This document shows positions 13,337 through 25,700 of a stretch of DNA of 64,000 nt, in pieces. The stretch lies in contig QANZ01052941.1 in the NCBI GenBank assembly GCA_003254925.1, forward strand, positions 159,600 through 223,599, in the 5' to 3' direction. Position numbers and translations under genes: made by a program. Position 1 is the first letter of the stretch; every line of letters starts with the position of its first letter. The notes below the pieces were generated by a model, which searched no databases, was not told the origin of the DNA, and worked only from the letters and a program-made list of their open reading frames with translations. The stretch comes from Chamaecrista fasciculata (lineage: Eukaryota > Streptophyta > Magnoliopsida > Fabales > Fabaceae).

Positions 13337-13516
13337 TCTTATATTATATGGCTCCACCCCTTTCTGGTCGTCCATATTTAAAACTATAGTCTATGAAATT
13401 AAAAATAAGAGAAAATTTACTATTTGGTTTCTATTTCTTTACTAAGTTAACAATTTAGTCCCTTATTTATTTTACATACATATTTACGTGCCCGTTAGGG
13501 CACGCAAAGCCCCTAG
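13337..13516 (+). mobile_element. 180-bp non-autonomous Helitron, copy 1
   Basis: Starts TCTTATATTATATGGCTCC and ends with the hairpin 'gtgcccgttagggcac', then 'gcaaagcccCTAG'. It is inserted between A and T with no target duplication, as is usual for Helitrons. It is exactly the same length (180 bp) as the copies at 34462 and 34888. It lies in the intron between exons A and B of the MED25-like locus. Confidence 0.85.
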
Positions 13517-14034
13517 TTATATATATACTTAAGGTGTTCATTTTAATGAGTAGAGTTATAAATTTATAATAATGATTTGTTTGTTTCGTTTTCAATTGTT
13601 TTGTTATTCTATAGATTGATGAGATTAACCAACAACATGTATTACTGGAGCAAGAACAAACGGGACTCATCACTAGTAATTTAGGTTTGTTTGCATGCAC
13701 ACAACCTCATCATTTTTAAGTATCCTATTTGACTGTGAATTGAAGTTAACTTAAAAGTTGAAACCAAGTATAAAAGATACACACACATATATAAAGGAGA
13801 AAAAAATTTATGTAAATTATTATAAGATAGTACATGTACTGCTTCAAGTTTGATTTATATAACACAGTTAAACTGATCTCTTTCATTATTCCTATTTCCT
13901 TTGTTTCTCGTTGCTTCATGGCGAAATAAATGAAGCCTCTGCAGGCCAGCTAAATAATCCTGTCACACAAAATTTTCGTGGAGCCGCCATAACTGCAGTA
14001 AGATTAATTAGTATCCATATATATATATATATTT

Positions 14035-14383
14035 GGTCAAAGTGTAAATTTATGGTCCTATATCTTTTGTTGAGTTTCTAGTTTGGTTCTATATTTTTTT
14101 TTGAGTTCCCAATTTGGTCCCATATCTTTGGGTCAATTGCAGAATTAGTCCTATATTTTTGGATCAGATGCAGAAGTGGTTCCATATTTTTGTAAAAGAA
14201 TCAACTAATAGTTGATCATTTTGCAAAGATATAGGACCAATTCTGCACCTTGACCAAAAGATAAGGGACCAAAAATGATATGAGACCTTTTGCAAAGATA
14301 TGCGACCAAAAGTGTAACAAAAAAGATACAGGATCAAATTTGAAACTTAGTAAAAGACATGGGACCAAATTTACACTTTAACC
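14035..14383. repeat. Foldback element in the MED25-like locus (intron C-D)
   Basis: The left end 'ggtcaaagtgtaaattt' mirrors the right end 'aaatttacactttaacc'. Each arm holds several 'ggtcctatatcttt'-type modules. Same class as 11740-12130, with different module wording. Confidence 0.8.
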
Positions 14384-15849
14384 TATATATTTTAACTTCT
14401 TGTAGCTAGAACTATACAAGTGCTGAGATATAATATTGAGTTAGACAAGTTGTAAAAAGTAAATGAATTAATTCACTTATATTAAATGAAACAGAGAAAT
14501 TAATGCGAGCACACACTATATATTCTATAGCTTAATTTGATCTTATATTATGTACTTAATTATTATCTTTTATACAACCAATATCACTTATGCCTTTTTA
14601 ATTGGCCATGTTAGCCTTTATATATATATAAATATTTATTATATTATTGTTTAGGATGATGATATGATGGAGAATGGCTCGTGTCACAAAATGAAGATGG
14701 CGTAGTAGAGCCACATGCTTCTTCCTTGCTCCCATCTTCTGTAGATCCCCATGTGGATGCTGTGAATTCTCTACCTGTTTTTGGTAATAAAACACCATAT
14801 ATATATATACATATGTGTGTGTGTTTATTGTTATTATCAGTAAAAAAAAAGGGAAACAAATGTAATTAAAGACTAATGAGTAATTAACTAGCAAGGTCAT
14901 ATTTTTAAGAGTATAGTTAAGGTGTACTACTTTCTACTGTACTTTTACAGAGAAAATAAAATATTTCCGCAAGTTTCTATTGATGAGTTTCACAACTAGA
15001 AGAGATTAAAGATTTCAGCTCTACTATACATGTTAATTTAATGATATCCCAATGTCTATATATATGTTAATTTAATTTTTAAAATCTATCCTTTCTACAT
15101 TTTCTCGTTTCAGATGAAATGGATGCGAATTTCTTCTGGAGCATAATGAATGAACCCGCTAGTAATCCGCAAAACAATAATGCTGAAAACATTATTCTTG
15201 CTGCTGAACCACTAAATTCTGTAAGACTTACATACATATATGTAAATATATATATATATACATGCAAGCTGTTTTCTGTTCTTTTGGTAGAAAAATAGAA
15301 ATTAGAAAAAATATATATAATTTTGTTTTCTCATTGATTGATCCTCTGGATATACCCTGTTCCTTCTCTGTCTAGATGGATGTGAATAACCAACAACACA
15401 TGGAGCAAGAAACAACAGCCACATCAGCAATTAATTATAATTCAGGTTTGCCTGAATATATATATATATATATATAGTCTCACTACAGTATAATTCAGTA
15501 CTCTTATTTTTTCTGCTTCTTTCTTTTCCTTCTCCAAAAAGTCTGTATTGTTACATCTTTGGCCATATATATATATATATATATATATATTGTGGGTCTT
15601 AAGTTGTTTCAGATTCTCTTCTTCTCAGAAAATCCCTGGCTGCTTCAATACAAAACCAATGAACAAGCCACAAGTCAGCAGCTACATGATCCCAATGTAC
15701 AAATTTCTCCTGAAGCTGCAGTAAGATTCTGGCATATATACTACATATATACATATAGATATATATAGTAATCCGCGATCCCCTGACATAATTAATAAAC
15801 GAACCTCAAATCATAAATAGTACGCAAAAGCTCCCCCAAACTTAAGAGC

Positions 15850-16224
15850 AAATCTCAAGTATATCCTTAAACTTTTTTTTTTTGTATGGACAATTATACT
15901 TTACATTTGACTCAACTGTATCTTAATAAAGTTTAATACCATCTAAATTGTTAACAAAAAATGATGACATGACAAATGGTTTTTTATTCTTTTTTATTAT
16001 GGTGTAAATTATACTCAAAACTTTTACATTCATGTAAAATTTACCCCAAAACTATCACAGTTTTTGTTAGATTTTCTATAAAAAAATATTGACTTAAGCA
16101 TGATCTCAGTATTTTCAGTTAACAATTTAGACATTATTAAACCTTGAGGTACAATAAAATCAAATGTATAACTTTATGGATACAATGAACTAAAAAAAAA
16201 ATTTAGAAGTATAACCGAGACTTA
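15850..16224. repeat. Foldback-like repeat in the MED25-like locus (intron C'-E)
   Basis: 'aatctcaagtatatcctta' at the left and 'agaagtataaccgagactt' at the right are imperfect inverses. Inner blocks 'gttaacaatttagac' and 'atctaaattgttaac' also pair. Diverged and moderately supported. Confidence 0.55.
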
Positions 16225-17832
16225 TCCTATAATTTAAAACACCGGAGATGTTTTTGCCTAAATATTAATTATTAGGAGTGTAAAAGTAGTAAGTGCTATA
16301 TATATATATATTTCATATCATTTAAATGAAGAAGAACTGAATTCAGATTTTTTTATCTAATTTAATTAGCTAAAATTTTCACCTTGTATACATATACATA
16401 TATAGGAACTCCAAAAAAACACAGAAGGAGGTTGGTCAATGTCACCATCCTCTTACAGCTTGTTGCTTTCACTGGATTCTCAATTACAAGATTCTCTCAT
16501 TTTGCCAACCACTTTTGACGGGTTGGGTCAACCCATGGATGCTCCACCAGCGTTAGATGAAGAGATTAACGAAGCATTAGCAAATATTGCACCTTCTCTT
16601 GATCAAGTGGTTCAGGAATATTTTTGTTCGAGAGCCACCAATAATCATAATAATAATCACAATATTAATGATTCATCATGCAATAATTATGATAATAGTA
16701 ATAGTGGTGGTGGTGAAGGTGAAGGTGATGAAGGAGGAAATAGTAATAGTAATAGTAAGAAAGCAAAAAAGAATAAGGAAAAAGATATTCAATCATTAGG
16801 AATAAGAAGAATAAAAATGAGAGAAACAGTGAGGAATAAATATGGGGGATATTGACCACACGTGGACCAATCATTCATTGGCCAGAGCTTCCTCCATATC
16901 CTCTAGAAGATCTACCAAACTTTGTCCTCACATGGGAGGTATGCATCTATATATTGAAAATACACCTTGTATACATATATATATATAGGAACTATTTAAT
17001 TGAAAATTATAATTTATGGACTAAATTAGAATTTTGGGACAAATTGAATGACTAAAAAAATAATATTTCTTTTCGATTAACATACATCTGCATCTGCCAC
17101 ATTTGGTGGACTAGTTGTGAATTTTTTCGGTGATGGTTTGAATCATTGGATATATATATAATTTTGGAATCACCATTCAGGGAGCTATAACTACAGTGGA
17201 TCGTCGAGGGAAACTAAGGTTACATTGCAAAGCAAAGGTACATACATCTCTTAGCATCAAAGTGTAATTAAGGATATCACAATATAATTAATTTTTTTAA
17301 TCTAGAGACACAGCTCTATATAGGTGATCACACAATATATAATATAATACACGTACAGATTGCAATTGTATTAAATTTATTAATTAGTGACTAACATTTT
17401 CTTCTTGAAATACACAGGCATACAGGAGGATAACAGCACGCCGAACGTAAGTATAACTTAACCCCAATATTCTAATCAAACCATGCACTTCTCTTTTAAT
17501 TTGCTTTTACATATACTGTTTTCTCCATATGTTCAGTTTCACAGTATTACTGTTATTGACTAATTTTCATCATATATATACCTTCAAATAAGCACGTTTT
17601 CACTCTCAAAGTTCAAGCTATATGTATGTATGTATATATATATATATATATATGCTTTATCTTAATTAATATTTACAGGCTTACTGCTTCGTGGCCTTTG
17701 TGGCTGCAAATTAACGGAGTCATAGCACAAAGCGATTTAGTCAGTAACACCAGGTAATTATATATATGTTTATGTATGTATATCAGTACATATATATAAG
17801 ATTGTATTTTTACAGCATATTAATTATTTGTA

Positions 17833-18174
17833 GGTCAAAGTGCACTTTTAGTTTCATATCTTTTGGTTAGATGCAGAATTTGTCCCATATAATCTCATAT
17901 ATTTTTTTGTTACGAAATTGATCTCGTATTTTTGCAAAAAGTTTCACTATTAGTTTTTCAATGTGAAATCTTTTGCAAAGATATGAGACCAATTTTACAA
18001 TTTAACCAAAAGATATTGAACCAATTCTGCAACTTCCCAAATTATGACACCAAACACGGGACCAAATTGAGACTTGAGACAAAAATATCAGACCAAAGTG
18101 TAACAAAAAAAGTTATAATTAGGATCAAATTCAGATATGAGCAAAAGTTATGAGGCAAAAAATACACTTTGGTC
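17833..18174. repeat. Foldback element in the MED25-like locus (intron I-J)
   Basis: The left arm starts 'ggtcaaagtgcactttta' and the right arm ends 'aatacactttggtc'. Internal modules 'ttggttagatgcagaattt' and 'ccaattctgcaacttcc' pair. A third example of this class in introns of this locus. Confidence 0.65.
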
Positions 18175-19045
18175 TTATTTGTATAATGAAATCATACGCA
18201 TGCTGTATATATATTTATATAATTTGTAGTCAGTATACATTTTTTTGGCCGAAATGATCTGTATACATTTGTGTTTTAATTGTTTACAGTTGCATGATGA
18301 GTACGTGACTAAGTATTATATTTCTTTGTTTGTTGAAAGTGATTAATTATGTATATGATATACATTCATAATGCAGTCCCGTGGATGACTTGATTTTCGA
18401 AATGACAATGAGGAACACCAACAATAAATTTTTCCGAATTTTGCTCAATAATAAGGCAAGTTGTATGCATACTTTTATTATAATGGAAGTAAATCTGTCA
18501 AAGTATGAATCTCCTAAATATTAAATTTCTTATTGTCTCTCTTCATTATTCTCTTTTTCCTTCACTCACATTTTACATAATTCAATCACGCTATGGAGGA
18601 GTGATATTTTTTAGCTCATACTGCTAGCTAACTAGTTCTTTATTATATATATATATATATATATATATAAATGAAGGAATCATTAATTCTGATATTAAAT
18701 TTGTGAATTTCAGTATCCAAGATTTGATCTTCCTTCTCAGACGTTGATCATAACCCCTACGAGTGAGTCACATCGCTTCCATGGAACACTTTCCCAAGGG
18801 GTGAGACATATATTATATATATATATATATTACTTTGAGTATGTACTCATTAATTAATTACCTATTAATTAATACTTCGTTTCTGATTAATAAATGAAAG
18901 ACACAGGAATCCCAAGTACCTCCTGCTCAGTCTTCTTCAGAACACCCAAGTACGTCAATAACGAAGTAATTAATTCAGGAGCTGCAATTGCAAGTAGATG
19001 GAACTTCATTCAATAATCATCATATATATATATATATTTTTTCCA

Positions 19046-19204
19046 GGGCTCATCAAGAAGGGCAGGCCTCCAGGCTCTATAAGCGCTTATAGAGATACTT
19101 ACAGATCGACTACCAACAAGGCCTCCACATCGGCAGTGGGAATCGAACTCACGATCTTGTGGGTTATGAGTCAACTCCTTACCAACTGGACCAACTTTTG
19201 TTGG
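19046..19204 (-). mobile_element. tRNA-derived SINE, tRNA-Met-like head
   Basis: On the minus strand the head carries an A-box-like TGGTCCAGTTGG and a B box GTTCGATTCC about 33 nt apart, with CAT at the anticodon position. A body of about 80 bp follows, containing the palindrome 'tctataagcgcttataga'. The tRNA part cannot fold as a functional tRNA along its full length. End points are approximate, and no clean target duplication was found. Confidence 0.6.
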
Positions 19205-19324
19205 CCATCATATATATTCTTTGATCAAATCTCAAATATCAGCTTCGTGAATGTAGATATAATTATATGAATTATTCACAGGTAACAGTTTAATTAGTGC
19301 TTGATATCATCATCAGCTGATTTG

Positions 19325-19925
19325 TCTGGCATTGATGATCGTCGAAGTACTTCTGGTTTATTTTGGAGGAAATCTCATTAGCTGGTCTTCAAAGAAACAG
19401 CAAGTCCTTTTTAGGAGTAGCACAAAAGCTGAATACAGAAGCTTACCGGCTGTGGTTGCTAAAGTAATGTGGCTCAAGTCTCTTCTGTGTGAACTTCATA
19501 TCACACTTCCTTCTTCACCCCCAATTTATTGTGATAACATTAGTGCTGTTCACATGACTGCTAATATGCTAGAACAAAACATGTTGAGATTGATATTCAC
19601 TTTGTTCGAGACAAAGCTATTGTTGTCTTTTCTGCTGATCAAATTCAAGTAGTTGTTCCTTGTCTTTCGATCCCTTCTTATGATTGGTGACAAGAACCAT
19701 CTGCTTGAGGAGGGATGACAGAGTAGTTAGCCAGCTCAGCATTTAGCTTTCAGTTTGTTATTCTGATATGAGTTTGTTAGCTTTTCAGTTTAGCCTAACC
19801 AATTTTGTTTTCTGGTGTATTGCTTTTCCTATATATACCAGCTTGTACTTCCTAATTCATCTTAATGAAATCATTCAGTTTCTCATTTTCAATTTCTTCA
19901 TCTTCATTCTCACTTTAGTTTAGCA
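19325..19925 (+). mobile_element. Truncated Ty1/copia element: RNase H fragment plus LTR
   Basis: 19325-19650 translates to copia RNase H motifs (FGGNLISWSSKKQQ, STKAEYRSL, IYCDNISAVHMTAN) with a frame loss near 19570. 'gaggaggga', a polypurine tract, precedes TGACAGAGTAG at 19715. The following LTR-like block contains 'cctatatatacc' and ends TTTAGCA at 19925. The 5' part is missing. Confidence 0.7.
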
Positions 19926-20689
19926 TGTTGGAAAAAATTAAAGGTAGAGGAAGAGAGAGAATATTATTCAAAAAGATTTGCTGCTGGGTAATTTTTATTG
20001 ATTGGAACAGTTTAAATACAAATCAAAGCTGAATGATATCTCCTAAAATCGTGCACAACTATCCCATAATTAACAAACATAAAATCAGAATATTTCCTAA
20101 ACATAATATCCCTAAAAAACTGCAATTCAAATGGCATTACTAAAATTTAATAAAATAAAAATCTGAAATACTAAAAAACATAAACATGCACGATTTGGTT
20201 TGTTGCAACTGACGCAATTCTCCAACATAGCATACTGTATCAAACATAAATATTTTTAGTACAACTTAAATTGGCGACTGCGCTAATTGATGATCTCTTC
20301 CTTAAGGATTTACAGCATCCAACACGTTGGGAAAATATCTTGAAGTTTATGTGGAGGAAAAGAGTGACAAGTTTAGGAACATTGATGAACTCCTAGAAAG
20401 AATTAATTCTAGGCTTTTTCGATAAAGTTGATTATACTGGTTGAACTGGATTTCAAATTGTCCATTATCAATTTTTGTAAAAGGTTGACAAACCCAATTT
20501 GATAGTTAGTAATCGAAAACCTTTGAGTAGCAGAGCTTTAAGTCTTCGAGATTCAGAATTGGCTAATGAAGTTTTATTACCTAAACAAGCCTGAAGAATA
20601 CTACTAGATAAGCCTTAAACTCTATTTTGCAAGAGGATAAGAAATAAATACTATACTTGGTCAGGAATTGAGAGTTTGAGTTCAGAAAA
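19926..20689. other. Degenerate intergenic DNA between the copia and LINE remnants
   Basis: No gene. Phrases near 20300-20480 look like decayed retroelement coding sequence, continuous with the LINE relic to the right, but too broken to assign. Confidence 0.4.
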
Positions 20690-21150
20690 ATTGATGGACT
20701 CAAGATTTGTTGTGCTGGAAGAGTATTAATTAGGACTTAGGAGTAGTGTAATTAAAGTGGGGATTATTATATTGGAGATAATCACCATTTGAAATTGGGA
20801 AGGAGATTCTGGATTATATTTTTCAAGGTCAGGGATCTCATTGATCAATCTGATAGGTTTTGGGATAAGTCTCAGTATTTCAGACATATATATATATGAC
20901 ATGAAAGGAATTGCAAAGTTATTAATAATGCTATCCCCACAGATGATTGATATTGTCTTAGAAAGCATCATATAATGGTACAGTCAGCTTGCCTTTTCTG
21001 CAATAACAATCTGGACTCTGAAAATCATATCTTCTTAGCATGTGATTTTGCGGCAAGAGCCCTATAGTTTGGGTCTTATTTGGAGACAATTAAAATGTCC
21101 ATATCCTATCAGTATTATGAGATTGTAACTTATGGATTCGTGTCCAAATT
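20690..21150 (+). pseudogene. LINE (L1-type) ORF2 3' relic with RT-associated zinc-binding domain
   Basis: Around 20985-21070 the plus strand reads CLFCNNNLDSENHIFLACDF, the Cys-x2-Cys...His...Cys pattern of the zinc-binding domain at the C-terminus of plant L1-type ORF2 proteins. Upstream text near 20700-20900 (GAGRVLIRT-like and W-D-K repeats in shifted frames) fits the same region. Multiple frame breaks; not functional. Confidence 0.5.
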
Positions 21151-21375
21151 TGGCTTTAAACTTTAAAGTCAACTAACTAGTCCAAACATGAGTAAAACAT
21201 ACATTACTTGTAAGAGTAAATATTTGTTTTTCTATATAAAAACTTTTATAACTTTATAAATGTCTAAATCATACAGACTTACCAAAACTACTCCACTTTG
21301 CCCTCTGGTGACTCTGTAAATAATGGCACCTATTGCCATCAAATGAATGTGGGCTGCATGCAGGAGTATCATTGC

Positions 21376-21858
21376 CATAGTTATAAAAACCGGACCGGCC
21401 GGTCGGACCGGTTGAACCGTGAACCGGCCAGTGGTCCGGTCCGAGTTGAGTACAAAACCGGTCCAGCTAAGAACCGGGAAAACCGCCTTGAACCGGCCGA
21501 TTCTGAGGTTGAACCGGTTCAGGTTTTTTTTTTTTTTGTAATTTTTTATTTTTTTAAGTTTTTCTTGATTAAAATGATGCTATTTTAAAAAAAAAAATTC
21601 TTATTATATGTTTAGACTCAAAATAATACACTATTTAATAGTTTTTACTTGAAAATTTAATTTTTTATCCTCTTAATTATCACTTTCTTATTGAATCCAG
21701 CTTAAATTTAAAGAGTTTATTATATATTTTTATTATATTAAAATAAATATATTATTTTTTATTTATTTAATTATTAACGGTCCGACCCCGGTTGAACCAT
21801 TGAACCTTGAACCGCTGCTTCGGCCGGTTCAATGACCGGTCCAGTTTTAATAACCTTG
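21376..21858. mobile_element. hAT-type MITE with 8-bp target duplication
   Basis: Perfect 8-bp direct repeats ATCATTGC flank the block (21368-21375 and 21859-21866). The termini are imperfect inverted repeats: CATAGTTATAAAAACCGGAC at the left and the inverse of CAAGGTTATTAAAACTGGAC at the right. Subterminal regions are packed with 'gaaccgg', 'ggaccgg' and 'ccggtt' motifs; the centre is A/T-rich and non-coding. TIR start CA and an 8-bp TSD fit hAT. Confidence 0.85.
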
Positions 21859-21866
21859 ATCATTGC

Positions 21867-22782
21867 TCTTATGAATCTTGTTTTCTTTACCACATAGCAC
21901 CTGCAACTTGTGTTTGGAGCAAGTGTTTTGAAAATCCAAATTGGCTCAGGATTATTGAATGACGAGATCAATTCAACCGGTTAGATCAGTGGTTGAAGAT
22001 ATTACAAATAATGAATGTTAATTATTTTAAATTTGGTAAAATGTTTCATTTTGGCCCAAACTAAAAAATTTGGTCATATTTCTCTCGTCTTTCATTTTAA
22101 GTTTAAAAGACTTTCAAAAAATCATGATCATGATGGTTCCTAAGTGGTGCATACTATAAAATCCATCCTGAACAGAACATTAGGAATTTCCTTATGACAT
22201 TCAAGCTCTAAGGAAGAATCTTCACGTTGATATAGGGATGCTACTATTGCTTACGCCTATCAAATGAGTTTTCTAACATTCATTGTCATCTTTTCAGCTT
22301 TTTCTTTCTCGTTTTGGGATCAATTAAAAGGGAAAGGGAGAGAGAGAGAGGGAGAGGATACTCTGAATAAAAGGCCTGAGAGGACATTTTGGCAAATATA
22401 TATAAATACACAACCTGAGGAAATGTCTCACAACAACATCACATTTCCAAAGTAAACAACTACAGACATACACATACAACTTCATTTTGTCTTCTCTCCG
22501 AAGCCGTCCCTGATATCTAGTGTACACTATAATACAAACTAATTTGCAATCATATCTTTCCAAGGTCTACTTTTTCCTCCAAACTGAAAAGGAAAAAACT
22601 AAGATTTGAAGGAATGATGATCACATGTACATACAGATCAGCCCTATGATTAAACAGGATATAATATATGTGTGTGTGTATATATCTCTATCCAATCATA
22701 AACAGCGATTCTAAGCTGAAGATTACGAGCCTTGGCAAAAAAGCCAGCAGAGACATGTTGATTTGGCATATTATTCTACCTT
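21867..22782. other. Spacer downstream of the lipase-like gene
   Basis: No gene. It includes a GA-rich microsatellite at 22326-22356. It probably contains the 3' UTR and terminator region of the minus-strand lipase-like gene. Confidence 0.55.
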
Positions 22783-25700
22783 CTAGCTGCTAATCTGTCC
22801 TTTCTTCTTGAGCTTCATAGTCTTCTGAGTAGCTTGATGCTTTGAATTGGGCTCCACAAGCAATAAGCGTGACATAACATAGGAGAGAAGTTCTTCATGG
22901 TGGGAGAAAGTGAAGTCCAAATGAGCATATTCAAACTCACTATATGATACATCCACACCAGCTTCCTTCATCAACGTATAGTGTCTTCTAACCATTGAAG
23001 GTCTTATCACTCTGTCTTTCTGCCCGCCAACCAGATCAACCGGAATGTCAATGAGCCCATAATATTCTCCCAAATCCAAAGGCTCTGGCGAACCGTAAAC
23101 CTCCATATTGGTAGGTGGACTTCCATAATCGAACAGTTTAAATTTTCCAGTTCGCTTCATCTGAGCAAGATGGATTGCGACACGGAAAGATACTCCTGGC
23201 ATGTCGTTCATGTTGTAGTGGGGTAAACCTAAAACTCCAACCCAATTAGAGCTGTCACCACCAACAACGTAACTCATTAAAGTCTGAACTAATCCTCCAA
23301 CAGCAGGTAGGTTATTCAGGTCCCGGGCTAACTTGTTGAGAAGCATACGAAAAAATCTGGTGGGTATATAGAAAGCAGGGACAAAACGAGACAAAATTGG
23401 AGCCAGCAGAAGTAATAGCCGCTCCACCATAGAAAAAGCTAGGTTAGAGTCATGATGAAAACCGGCAGGCGATAATAGAACTAATCTAGAAAGCCTGTGG
23501 GGTTTTCCTTCAATTCTGCGTGTGACAACATACATAATCATTCCAGCTCCTCCCAAACTATGGCAAATTGCACAAAGCTTGTAAGGCTGATCGTCATTAG
23601 TTTCTTCTTCAAAATCAGGTTTACTAAGCCTCAATTCAGCAGTTTTCACTTCATGGATTTTTTCTATCATTGCTGGAATATCCTCCATCCCATGCTCATT
23701 GATGGAGTATTGCCAGTACCTACATTCAATTGATTCAGGTATAATATCATCAGTTAAGTCAGCTAAAAAATGCATGAAATACATTATAATCTTGGAATAT
23801 ATAAACATGTAAACACAAATCAATTGGAAAGTTTGCTTTGTCAACATACTGATAAGACGAGATGTTCTTGTTCACATGTTCCCTAGATACCAAACCACGA
23901 AAGTTCCCCAGAAATACATCATAACCTGCACAGTACACAATTTTACATGTAAAAAATCTGGAAAGTGGTATATGATTTCCCGATTGAATATGTTATCTTG
24001 TCAGATAAAACAAACCTTGATCATAGGCTGCAAAAGCCGGAGAGCCAACAACCCCATTAGATACCCAACTGGACCCAAAAAAAGAACTTATTAGAATATA
24101 ATAACAATCTATCTCCTTTCAGTATATCGACAGAGGATAAATATCCTCTTCAACCAGCAATTGAAGGACAAAACACAACCAAAAGGCAAGAGTTAACCAC
24201 TCTCTCGGGAAGGAAAAGGGAGAGAACCTCACTGTTCCCTATTTCTAACAAAGAAATCCATTCAATCAGCACTAAGCATGAAAGTCGAGAGAGACAACAA
24301 TATGACTCACCCCATTGATGAATCTAAAATCCCATGCTGAAGATAAACAGCTTTTCGTGCATCTCGCCTGTAACATCAGATTACGAGTATTAGAATCTAC
24401 ATACCTTGCTAAAGTCATAGCACAGCTTCCAAGTTCTAGAAATTGTAGCCACCTACTTATTTTTCACAAAATGAAAGCTATCCCCCGTTCCTCCATATTA
24501 TCATTCATTTTCTTCTTCAATAATTGACCACATCCAAACATTAATGTTACCTCCTTGTTTCTTCAATGTTCCTTGCATCTGTTCAACGATATTTACTAGT
24601 TCCAATACATTTATTAATTTGAAAAGATATATGCTAACAGGAAAATTTTTTTCACAACATAATAGTTTCATTTCATGTTCTAGAGGTATTTCATAACTGA
24701 CACTAACTAAACAATTGAGAGATCAACACTAGTCAAATATAGCTTGCACAATGTCTCCATTTTTGTAGTGATTCATTGTGAATATTGGATGACAGATAGC
24801 GTGCAATTAAATTTTAATTTTGGAAGGTCAGGGTGAGTTCAATCATCAGAGAGGATATATCATCAAACTTAGAGAGAAAAATTTCCCTCCCTCTGAAGAG
24901 TCTACTTACCTAGGTATTCTTTCCAAAAGAAGAACATATCCATCTGCCGTGATCACATGAATAGCTTCATATGGATACCTGGAACAAGCAGGAATAAGAA
25001 ATTATTAACCAGACAATCAAACTTTCAAAACAGAAGGAATTTTTTTTTCAATTAAAGAAAAAGGAAAACATAGAGTTGCCTTTACCCAAGCTCTGTTATG
25101 ACATCCTGACAAGTCCGGGCATCTGTATTCAACTGATTAAAGCTGGTATTCCTCTCTGAAGGTTTTGGGTCATCCTCCCCCAGTGTAGCTGTAGAAACAG
25201 AAGTCTCAACGACATTATGATCTTCCTTAACACCACTATCATGAGATGAAAACATCCTGGATAGTGTCCCAAAAGCTTTTGAGGGAGAAAGTAGAAGATG
25301 TGCAGCCTTGTGAACGACATCAAATACAGCCTCTATACAAATCTCTATGCCTAGATGAAGATCCTGATTAACAAAAAAAAAAAATTATAACACAAATTAC
25401 AAGCATGTGAAATCTAAAGAACATCACTAATTATAAAAAAAAAAGAAATATAAACTAATATAGATGGCCATTAGTTGCAATACCTCAATGACCCCACGTC
25501 TCCGATCAGTTGCACGGTGAATAACATGGTCCTTAATGCTTTGAACTCTCTTCAAGTGTAAATATGAAGGACGTGGGCTTCCCGGGACAGGTGGTACTTT
25601 TGACACCCTAGAGTAAGCTATCCGGAAAAGGCGAACTGGAATCCCCAGCAAAAACTTAATCGGAAACAAAACCCATAACATGATATATTGGATCCATGTC

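Larger units (their letters stand above)
13156..18969 (+). pseudogene. MED25-like gene with ACID-type domain and duplicated small exons; 5' end not found, frame broken twice
   Basis: Related to the activator-interacting (ACID) domain of Mediator subunit 25, which in plants binds transcription factors in the nucleus. Exons: A 13156-13241, B 13615-13684, C about 13907-13997, D 14655-14783, A' 15114-15220, B' 15376-15445, C' 15629-15720, E/F 16406-16938, G 17181-17237, H 17418-17446, I 17679-17753, J 18377-18455, K 18714-18800, L 18907-18969 (TAA). Exons F-K carry the domain: PNFVLTWEGAITTVDRRGKL, HCKAKAYRRITARRTLTASW, PLWLQINGVIAQSDLVSNTS and LPSQTLIITPT. The N-terminal von Willebrand-type domain of MED25 is absent. 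E is Asn/His/Gly-rich. Exon D needs a one-base frame change, and E/F has a TGA at 16853 escapable by one extra base in its G5 run. Exon C lacks a 3' splice site. ATGs in A' and B' could start a shorter protein. It could be a live gene with assembly errors. Confidence 0.6.

Noticed and set aside
10381..13516. One 3.1-kb Helitron from the TC start at 10381 to the CTAG at 13516
   Set aside because: The terminus at 13516 belongs to a 180-bp element whose 5' end is at 13337, as shown by two other copies of the same length.
14598..14900. 100-codon minus-strand ORF over exon D of the MED25-like locus
   Set aside because: Includes translated AT microsatellites (runs of I/Y/T) and is antisense to an exon that fits its neighbours in phase on its 3' side.
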